A stretch of DNA of 64,000 nt from Iris pallida (lineage: Eukaryota > Streptophyta > Magnoliopsida > Asparagales > Iridaceae): NCBI GenBank assembly GCA_029216955.1, contig JANAVB010042273.1:1-64000 (forward strand), read 5' to 3'. The notes under the pieces were generated by a model. The model made no database searches, had not been told where the DNA came from, and saw nothing but the letters and a program-made list of their open reading frames with translations. The position numbers and the translations under genes are program-made. Positions 55,521 to 64,000 of this stretch are shown piece by piece (the stretch's first letter is position 1; each line of letters opens with the position of its first letter).

Positions 55521-55838
55521 GCCACTGGCTTCTCTGGCACTGTGAGGCTGGGTCCAATCTCCAACTCCGAATGGTCCAAGATGTGGCTCGGATCCGGAAT
55601 GTAGTGCCTGAGCTGTGAAACATGGAAGACGTTTGCACGCCCTCAAGATTAGCTGGTAGAGCTAATCGTACGCTACTTCTCCGACTCGGCTCAAATCTTC
55701 GAATGTCCCGATGTACCTGGGGCTCAGCTTTTCTGCTCTACCGAATCTGATAGTTCCTCGGGTAGAGAAAATCTTGACGAAGATACTATCTCCTGCTTCG
55801 AACTCCAGTGGTCGACAACTACTATCAGCCCAATGCTT

Positions 55839-56700
55839 CTATCTGTCCTGAGCAATCCTGAGTTTATCTCTAATCACCTTTACCTTCTCTGCTGCATCGG
55901 TCACCATCTTAGGTCCAAGCAATACTCTTTCTCCTACGTCGTCCCAAGCAAGTGGAGTGCGGCAACGACGTCCATAGAGTGCCTCGAACGGAGTCATATC
56001 GATGCTAGCTTGGTAGCTGTTGTTGTAGGAGAACTCTACCAAGTGCAAGTGGTCTTCCCAAGACCTCCAAATTCTAAGACGCAGGATCTCAGCATGTCTT
56101 CTAGCGTCTGGATGGTTCTCTCCGATTGTCCGTCAGTCTGGGATGGTAGCGGTGCTGACTTCAATTGTGTTCCCAGACTGTCGTGCAAGCTCTTCCAGAA
56201 ATGAGAGGTGAATCTGGTATTTCTGTCAGATACGATACTTACCGGAACTCCATGAATCCGGTAGATATACTGCATGTCAGTGCTGCCAACTTCTCGGTGG
56301 ATAGACTAACCTTGAAGGGAATAAAGTGAGCTGACTTCGTCAGTCGGTCCACAATAACCCAAATGGCGTCCTTCCCTCCTTGGGATCGAGGCAGTCCTGA
56401 CACAAAATCCATCGTTATGTGTTCCCATTTCTACTTCGAGATGTCTAGTGGCTGTAACAGTCCTGCTGGTCTCTGTTTGCTAGCTTTCACTTGTCGACAA
56501 ATTCAGTATCTAGCCACGTACCTGGATACGTCCTTCTTCATTCCGTACTACCATTCTACAGTAGCATATCCCGATACATTTTATTTGCTCTTGGATGCAT
56601 GGAATACTGTGACTGGTGCACTTCTTGCATCAGCTCATTCCTCAGTTCGCTAGTTGGTACGCAAAGCCTCGTACCATGCCTCAGTACTCCATCGCTGGCA
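55839..56700 (-). pseudogene. Integrase of the chromovirus-like element
   Basis: Zinc-binding start HQSQYSMHPRANKMYRDML (about 56,556-56,612; His-His of the HHCC motif visible); core with [19 protein letters not shown] (containing the second catalytic Asp) and SQTDGQSERTIQ (about 56,100-56,260); then FSYNNSYQASIDMTPFEALYGRRCRTPL (about 55,940-56,030). Integrase inserts the cDNA copy. The piece lies in three frames (breaks near 56,560-56,280 and 56,040). Confidence 0.9.
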
Positions 56701-56960
56701 ATTGAGAATCCTTCAAGTGTTTCTGCCAGCACTTGATCTCTGAGTTTGCAAAGTGTCTCGTCTTGGAATCGTGTCTCCTTGACTTTGTCCATCAGACTTG
56801 AACGTACTTGCAACTGCATCATTGAGGAACCATCTCCTGGTACATTGGCTTCTCTTCCCAGTTTCTTCATTTCCTCTTCAGGCAGTACAATCTTCAATCC
56901 AAGCTTCTCTATGTCTTCCAGCAAAGCCGCGCTCCTTGGTCAAAATATTGCCATCGGGTA

Positions 56961-57269
56961 TCAACTAAGTGCATCTGCAACAACATTAGCCTTACCCGGA
57001 TGATACTGCAGGTCGATGTCGAAATCTTTCATCAGCTCCAGCCATCGTCTCTGTCGCATGTTCAGCTCCTTCTGAGTGAAAACATATTTAAGACTTTTGT
57101 GGTCTGTAAATATTTTCACTTCTCTCCATAGAGATAATGCTTCCACAACTTTAGTACAATATACTGCTGTAAGCTCCAAATTATGCGTGGGATAGTTCTT
57201 CTCATGAGTCCGTAATTGTCTAGATGCGTAAGCAATTACTTTCCCGTGTTGTTGAAGAACACAATCCAA
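56961..57269 (-). pseudogene. RNase H of the chromovirus-like element
   Basis: An open 102-residue frame: [59 protein letters not shown] (catalytic FTDH) and [19 protein letters not shown]. The Glu of the usual HDLELAAVV segment is kept. It degrades the RNA strand during reverse transcription. Confidence 0.93.
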
Positions 57270-57559
57270 TCCTTTACCAGAAGCATCACTGTAAATTGAG
57301 AAACCGCCGGTACCTGCGGGTAGCGCAAGTATTGATGCCGTTGTAAGTCACTTCTTTAGTTCCTCAAATGCTGACTGGCAAGCTTCAGTCCACACAAATT
57401 CTTCGTTCTTCCTTGTGAGCTTCGTCATCGGCTCAGCAACTGGCAAAGTCCTTCACAAATTTTTGGTAGTAGCCAGCTAAGCCCAAAAACTTCTGATTTC
57501 AGCAACTGAACTTGGTGTACTCTACTTTTCAGCAGCTATCTTCTTTGGATCCACCAAAA

Positions 57560-58407
57560 TTCCTTCTCATGTGACAACATGGCCTAAAAAATCCACCTTG
57601 TCTAAGAAGAATTCACATTTAGATAGCTTACCATAGAGCTTCTCCCTCCTTAAGGTTCCCAGAACTTTCCTCAGGTGCTCTTCATGCTCTTCTTAGGTCT
57701 TCGAGTAGATCATAATGTCATCGATGAAGACAACAACAAACTGATCTAGATATTCATAGAAGACCTTGTTCATAAGGTTCATGAATACCACAGGGGCATT
57801 CGTCAATCCAAACGGCATGACCAAAATTCATACTGACCATATTTGGTGTTGAATGCCGTCTTTGGAATATCCTCCTTCCTGACCTTGATTTGATGGTAGC
57901 CAGATCGAAGGTCTATCTTCGAGAATATCTTAGCTCCACTTAGTTGATCAAACAAGTCATCGATCCGGGGCAGAGGGTACTTGTTCTTGATGGTGATGTT
58001 GTTCAGCGCCCGGTAGTCAATGCACATCCGTACAGTCCCATCCTTCTCGGGCACGAATAAGACAGGTGCTCCCCAGGGTGAGGCTCCATCTCTGATAAAT
58101 CCAAGGGCTTCATCTCATTGATCTTGTCCTTCATTTCCTTGGCCTCCTTAGGGTTGACTCTGTAGTGTTCCCGAGAAATAGGGAAAGAGCCGGGAACTAG
58201 ATCGATGGTGAATTCCACATCTCGATCCGAGGGCAATCTTGGAAGACTATCAGAAAAGACGTCCATGAATTCTTCTATGATAGGATAAGGAGGTCCAGGT
58301 TCTTCGGTGATAGAGGAGTAAGTAATACCCTCCATACCTTCCGGGGCTCGAGAGATTTCAAACTCCGGCTCTCCAGGTGGGCTGAAGACTACACCCCTCT
58401 GCGACAA
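57560..58407 (-). pseudogene. Reverse transcriptase of the chromovirus-like element
   Basis: Linker with DLVPGSFPISREHYRVNPKE (58,160-58,215), the [15 protein letters not shown] start (about 58,000-58,030), [20 protein letters not shown] and [12 protein letters not shown] (about 57,880-57,970), then after a frame break MPFGLTNAP (about 57,800-57,825) and the catalytic [13 protein letters not shown] with FIDD at 57,717-57,728. Stops follow near 57,694 and 57,570. Breaks lie near 58,030 and 57,830. Confidence 0.93.
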
Positions 58408-58559
58408 TCTATCAGCGCATGCTGCTTACTTAACCAGTCCATTCCTAGGACTACATCATAGTTAGGTAAGGGCATCACAAGTAAGGGTGATAAGAATTTG
58501 TGTCCTGAGATAGTTATAGGGCAGTTACAGGTCTCAGTGATGGGTATGGGTCCACCACC

Positions 58560-58700
58560 AGTCATAACTCTACATATCTTCTTGCTAAATTCCGTAACTA
58601 GGTGGTGTGCAGAGATGAATTTTGTTGCTATAAAACTGTATGATGCACCCGAGTCAAATATGCTAAAGCAGATGAATGCACATAAATGGAACCTGTGATG
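58560..58700 (-). pseudogene. Aspartic protease of the chromovirus-like element
   Basis: The minus strand reads IFDSGASYSFIATKFISAHH with the catalytic DSG at 58,644-58,655. Further on (about 58,420-58,470) is PNYDVVLGMDWLSKQHALIDC, the usual end of the domain. It lies between the gag zinc knuckles and RT. Confidence 0.88.
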
Positions 58701-58841
58701 ATACCAGCGGTGGGTTCTTGCTCATCTACTGTTAGGGCAAAAGCTCGCCCAGTCTTCTGTTGGTGTTGCCCAAACTGTTGTTGCTGAGTGGGTAGGGGAG
58801 CCTTTTGCTGTGTTGTTCCGGTCCGGTTGAATGTCGTAGGG

Positions 58842-58942
58842 CAGTCCTTCACTTGGTGGGTGGCAGACCCGCAAACTAGGCAGTGCCCTAGTCTTTTCCT
58901 GCAGATGTTCGTCTGATGTCCTGGCCTCTTACAAAAATTGCA
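58842..58942 (-). other. Two CCHC zinc knuckles of gag
   Basis: CNFCKRPGHQTNIC (58,901-58,942) and CLVCGSATHQVKDC (58,842-58,883), both exact C-X2-C-X4-H-X4-C. They bind the RNA genome during packaging. Confidence 0.95.
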
Positions 58943-59304
58943 GACAGGAATCTGCTTCTGAAGCGCTCTGTCATTGGTCCTCGCCTGATGGTGGTGGTGG
59001 TGGTGGTGATGAGGCCTGTTGTTATTATTATGGTTGGGCCTCTTCTGGTTACTCTGGAAGTTGCTAGTTCCAGAATACTCCCTCTTTGATCGAGCAGGCT
59101 GACTCTTCTCTATATCCTGAGCTCATATTAGGATCCTCTCGTAGGTCTTGGCGCCGCCTGCGATCACAGGGGTGCAAATTTCTTCCCTTAGTACATATCT
59201 GAATCATTTAGCACGATCAGCAGGGTCGGCAACCAAGTTCTTTGCAAAGCGACTAAGTTGACCAAACTTTGTCACAGATTCACCAACCGTCGTATTCCCT
59301 TGCT

Positions 59305-60017
59305 TCAAATTCTAAAATTGTCTTTCCATCTCCCGCAACTCTGATGTTGGGAAGAACTTCCTGCGAAACAACTCTTGAAGGTGTTCCAGTCAAGCTGTAT
59401 GTCCTGGAGTCGGGGTTCATTCCGATACCAGGTACTTGCTACATCCAGCAGTTGGAGTCCCACAACTTCAACTTGAAGGTCATCTGGAAGTTGAGCAACG
59501 CTGAAGAGACGCTCCATACTGTCAAGCCATTCATCGTCGTAGATGATTCCCTCGGTTCCTTTGAAAGGTCGAGGGCCCAGCTTCTTGAATTTCTCAATAT
59601 CGTCGACTTTAGTAGGCCTTGGTTCTGATTGGGCTACTTCTCCTCTCTCAAGTGCAGCCAAAGCCACATTGTGGGCATTCTTCATGCCTTCTCTCATAAT
59701 CGCGGTCTGTTCGCGATGAGCTTCAGCTTGAGTTCTCTGTGTCTCAAGCACTCCTCGTAGCAGGCCTACGAGGTCGGTGGGGTCCACGAGCACTGGTGGG
59801 GCAGCTGGATCGGGTACTACCGTAGGGGCTTGCTGTTCAGTCCGGGAAGATGTAGGATCTGTCACTTGAGTAGTAGTATAAAATCTACGGGTGCTGGTAT
59901 ATTATGGGGACGATCGGTCAGCTGCCGAGGTGTAGGATCCGGACTTGATTGAGGAGGTGGGGTGTGATCGGGTTATGACAACCCATCGCCAGCACTGTTG
60001 GTCTTGTCTGTGGCCAT
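59305..60017 (-). pseudogene. Gag N-terminal part of the chromovirus-like element
   Basis: Likely start MATDKTNSAGDGLS at 60,017, followed at once by a TAA in that frame (about 59,974). The main open frame (186 residues, from 59,865) has a Pro-rich start, a coiled-coil-like ETQRTQAEAHREQTAIMREG, and the capsid-like FKKLGPRPFKGTEGI...EWLDSMERLFSVAQLPDDLQ and ASTWYRNEP. It forms the particle shell in intact relatives. Confidence 0.88.
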
Positions 60018-60197
60018 ACTCTGGAAGGTTTAGGATTGCAAGCAAGGTAGCCTACCAGTCTATAACAAACAAAAATATTTGTTTATAATATGTTTCGGTC
60101 CTATGTTGTGACAAATTAATGTTCTAGTGTTCTAAATGTTTCTAGATATGTTTACCTAAGTTGTTGACCAGACCTGCATGGGCCACCACTAAAAATA

Positions 60198-61958
60198 TGT
60201 CACGACCCAATCCCAAATTGTTGGGTCGAATCGGATCATGCCCAGCCTGCACCGTTGTGAGACGGCGGCAGTTAGCTGTATCAATTGCAGGTAATCACAA
60301 CAACACAATATATTTGTCATAACTTCTAAAATTACGAATATTAAAAACTTTGTCCAACAGAAAGATACATCTGATAATATAAAACTGTCTTAAATTCAAA
60401 CATAATAACTAGAAAAGAAATGTCATCATCTAGAAAGTTGGCTCATCAGCCCCGAGATCAGTATCCTCCGATTGGAACTCTGGCAGCACAGCTGGGTAAA
60501 GCTCAGGATCGTAATAGCTATTAATCAATAGCTCAGCTTCATCAATGGACCTATTGGGGGTGGGGGATCCAGTCAGGAAAGGAGCAAAGTACAATTATGA
60601 AAATCTAACAATTCAAATAATAATGGATTAATTGCAAATCTTAACAGTTTAAAATATTTGAACAATATTTTCCATGTAATTTTCCAACAATTGAAAACAA
60701 TGTGATTTTGAATAGGTAATGTATATGACCGGCTTGGGTTGTACAATAGTATCCTAGCGATACGATACGGCTTATCCCCGTGTGTAAGAGGGATAAGCTC
60801 GCACAATTATGCAATATGAAGGTTTTGGTCATAAAACACTACACTAATCCCCCAATGTTCCACAATCAATAACAGTCAATACTCTAGGAGAGAGTTCCAT
60901 GTAGCAATGTGGTTTAAGCATGCAAATTAATAATTACTAATTAAATTGTCAAATAAACATAACCGTACTTGCCTTGGTTTATGACTGGATTTGAAATCGG
61001 TACCGGAGAAGAAATCAGACTCGTCCTCGAAATCCTACAGTTGAGATGTTCTGACTTAGAACCATCATCATTGAACCATATCTAGGTGTGCTAGTTACAA
61101 TCTCTAAAATTGATCCTAATCAAGTTTTATGTTATTCTATCATAACACGTTTATCGATGTAATTTAAAATCATTAATTTAACGAAAATAAAAGTCAAGTT
61201 AACATTTATTGGAAAAATTTGCATTTCTGATTATTTGGCAAAACTTTGTATTTTGTAATATATCTAAAACTAGAATTTTCTTTTAAAAGAGAAAAACGTA
61301 AATTTGTTTAAATTACAAACTTGTAATTTTACTATCTATTTATTGTGAGAAAATCTTATAAATTTTCTATATAAAAAATAATATGCATTTAATATTTTAC
61401 ACGTCTACGACAAAACCAACAAAACCAGAAAAGAAAGTTAAAAAGCTACACTACACAAATACAGGGCCACAGAAATAAAGATAAATTAATTAAATAAAAT
61501 AATGGTGAACTCTGAACGCCGGAAAGCAGTCCATTCAGCAGGTCGAGGCCCTGCACTAAAATACTTTTGGCCAGTAACAAGCTCTAAATAATAATTTAAT
61601 TATTACTTATAAAAATAGGCATCTCAGACTTGGTCAAAGTGTCATGTTGCATTCTAGCTTATGCCTCAACGTCCGAAAATTTTGGTTTCATTTGCATTTC
61701 GTTAGGGCCCATGGACCGATATGGTCGTCGCCTAAAAGTGGTATCCGAAAGTCAACCAACCCAAAAACCGTCAAATTTTTAGAACTGAACTCGAGAAATA
61801 ACCAAAAGGTTTTCAAAATATTTTAGAAAAATCGGGCAGCATCTCCTTTGTCGGGATAACCCAATAATGGGAAGATAACAACCAAAATATTCCAAACCAG
61901 GAATAACACCAACACCAAAAATACATAACTGGGAAAATCAACCAAAATCCCTCTCAAA

Positions 61959-62008
<50 letters not shown>

Positions 62009-63059
62009 AGAATGAATCAACAGAGGTTAAGCCACCTATACATGTGTTCCAAGAACAAGAACCAAATCCGAGAATCCGAACTCATAATCTATCGAACTCG
62101 AAATTGGAAACCGATTTTCAGAACGGACTATTCCAAATCGAAGTCGAAAATAACAGAATTAAATCCGAATAGGAATCGGAATACGAAACCCAAATTTACA
62201 GCAAAAATTTTGAATTTAAAATCAGAAAACCCAACGAACAAATTTCGACTTAGAAATCAGAACTAAATATGCAACAATCGAATCCCATAGCGGAATCGAG
62301 ACCGAGTCATCATCGAATCTACGGGAGGGACACAGGGGCACGGAAATATACCTCGGATGCTCGGCTAGAGCTCTCAGATTCTATTTAGGGAAGAAATCGA
62401 AATCCCGCGAACTCAAAATAATCCAGAACACGCGGACAGCGGGTTGCGGCCACGAAAACAGCAGATCGGAACCTGCAAATACTGTGGACAGTGGGTCGGG
62501 ATCGGCGCCGGGTTGGGACGAACGGCGAGGGCTGGTGCGGGAACGGCGGAGGATGGTCGCTCGGGTCGGGGCTCACCTGAGCTCGGTCGGTCGCCAATTT
62601 TTTTTTGGAGTTTTAGGGATTTGGGAGAATGGTTGAGGATGTAGGATGGAGAATGGAGAAGAGGATGGGGGTTTTATAGGGTGAGGAGCTGGGGTTACGG
62701 GAAGGAAAGGGCGCGTCGGTTCGGAAGAGGGAAGGGCTCGATCGTTCGGGAATGGATCGGCTGAAGAGTAACGGAAGGATGAAGAAATGAAAAAAAAGGT
62801 TCTGAAGAGGAAATAATAAAGACATTTCTTTTAAAAAATATAATATATATGATAACTAATATCTTTAAAAGATGAAAAGTGATATTGCTTTCGGTTTCAA
62901 AATTGGATCGAGACGGGTCTGGGACGGGTCAGGCCAAAAATTCATGAAATAATAAAAAAAATTATACGACTTTCCTAAATTAACAATTTAATAATGATTA
63001 TAATAATATTTAGCTAACAAAATTATCCAATTAATTAACCAAAATTTACGGGTTTCACA
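60198..63059 (-). repeat. 5' LTR of the chromovirus-like element
   Basis: 2,862 bp. It lacks about 95 bp of the GC-rich block present in the other LTR (gap near 62,497, between GTGGGTCGGG and ATCGGCGCC) and has a longer (TA)n near 61,963-62,006. Otherwise highly similar. Confidence 0.96.
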
Positions 63060-63064
63060 CCTAC

Positions 63065-64000
63065 TGATAGTCTTTCCCGCCTATGAACTGTGCAAGTCGT
63101 ATCTACGACTCAGACAATCCTTATCTCCTTGCGAGTCTCTAACCTAGACACAATCTAACTCTATATGTACCAACATACGAACCGCTTGTACCATGATCAG
63201 TCGAATACATAAGCTCGTGCCAACATAATGATTCCTCACTCATAATGTCGTGTAATGTCTCGTGACAAGTCATAGAAGTGATTCCAGATAACTTCACCAT
63301 TCTGGGTACGTCTACTAACTCTAAGTCACATGCACGCACCCATAACATCGATACCATCATCGATAGCACCCAAGTCATCCTTGGACGCACACTACCAGTG
63401 TCACCAACTAACAACACAAGAACATATATGAATAATATAAACAGAACAAGTATGACAAGGTATCTTGCCTGGGGTGAAGCGGTGATCCGATGATGTCCTA
63501 CAAGCAAATAATCAAGTCCAAGAAAGGTGGCAACATAGGAGTCTCCATGAACGTCTCCAGATCCTGCAACAAATATCACCAACATTTCCAAAATAAGAAA
63601 AATAGCTATGATAGACTATCCATAAGCCCAATTCTATACACAGGGGCAAAATGGTAATTTTGGGTCAAAATACGATGTGTCGTTGGACCGCACCGAATTT
63701 TGTGTCAGGATCAAAGTCACCAAAATCTAGCAAACTATATATCCACGAGTCTAGAATGATGATATAAACCCAACGATAATCCATAATTGGATTCCGATGA
63801 GTCGATCTCAAAATAACCCGTTGACTCGGACTATGGGACCCGATTTGCACCGAAATTTGTGTCGGGGCCCATGTCCACTAAATTTAAAATATATGTTAAT
63901 AAGTCTAGAATAATGATACAAACCCAATGGTATATCCATAATTGAATTCCGATGAGCCGATCTCAAAATGACCCGTTGACCCAGACCATGGGACCCGATT
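63065..64000 (-). mobile_element. Continuation of the LTR interrupted by the chromovirus-like element
   Basis: Resumes right after the second CCTAC and runs to the window end. No coding motif. Confidence 0.6.
63690..64000. repeat. 157-bp tandem repeat, about two copies
   Basis: GCACCGAATTTTGTGTC at 63,690 recurs as GCACCGAAATTTGTGTC at 63,847 (period 157 bp). Following blocks AGTCTAGAATGATGATA, TGGATTCCGATGAGTCGATC and AACCCGTTGACTCGGAC also recur. The array continues beyond the window. Confidence 0.93.

Larger units (their letters stand above)
52326..63059 (-). mobile_element. Complete chromovirus-like Ty3/gypsy LTR retrotransposon
   Basis: 10,734 bp flanked by the perfect 5-bp TSD CCTAC (52,321-52,325 and 63,060-63,064). 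LTRs of 2,994 bp (52,326-55,319) and 2,862 bp (60,198-63,059) both run from TGTCACGACCC to TTTCACA. Minus-strand internal region with gag, protease, RT, RNase H, integrase and chromodomain-like end, in the Ty3/gypsy order. LTR length and termini and the GAGGACGAAATTTCCTATGG phrase before the 3' LTR suggest the Tekay/Del group. The polyprotein is broken by several frame changes. Confidence 0.96.

Overview
The window is nuclear DNA from a flowering plant. It is almost entirely transposable elements, with one visible fragment of an ordinary host gene (a terminal exon at 33,408-33,717). The element families (Ty3/gypsy, copia, L1-like LINE, hAT MITE, MULE, tRNA-derived SINE) are plant types. The GC-rich codons of captured gene pieces at 5.5-6.4 kb suggest a monocot, but this is inference and I cannot name a species. 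Most reading frames are broken; no rRNA, intact tRNA or CRISPR was seen.

Layout. 1-5,290: AT-rich non-genic DNA with (TA)n tracts and a copia RNase H relic. 5,291-6,664: a short TIR transposon with an 8-bp target-site duplication (TSD), carrying two pieces of a long-chain alcohol oxidase gene and a transit-peptide-like first exon. About 7,990-20,790: L1-type LINE-A (minus strand), split by three later insertions, each with its own TSD: a tandem ladder of a 1,292-bp non-autonomous LTR retrotransposon (11,056-15,280), a hAT MITE (16,149-16,627) and a 2.4-kb solo LTR (16,775-19,220). 21.9-29.8 kb: a LINE ORF1 relic (minus), LINE-B (plus), 5'-truncated LINE-C (plus) and a SINE, joined at (TA)n tracts. 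29.85-33.4 kb: intron-like AT-rich DNA and a MITE-like element. 33,858-45,759: an 11.9-kb MULE with ~88-bp TIRs and a perfect 9-bp TSD, carrying a MuDR transposase gene (plus) and a Ulp1-protease/coiled-coil gene (minus). 46.2-64 kb: nested LTR elements: a copia relic cut by a Tat/Ogre-like element, cut by another LTR, which is in turn cut by a complete 10.7-kb chromovirus-like Ty3/gypsy element (52,326-63,059, TSD CCTAC).

The most unusual feature is inside the MULE. All of its non-coding interior (5' region, transposase intron, intergenic spacer and several introns of the Ulp1 gene) is filled with an irregular satellite of inverted half-sites CATTCTCCGT / ACGGAGAATG, locally in a ~247-bp higher-order repeat. 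I saw none of it outside the TIRs, and none within the exons I could delimit. Second is the ladder of four LTRs and three near-identical internal regions inside a single 5-bp TSD. Third is a shared LINE 3' end: all three LINEs stop at a TTTTCC-type motif followed by (TA)n, and the SINE also sits between (TA)n tracts.
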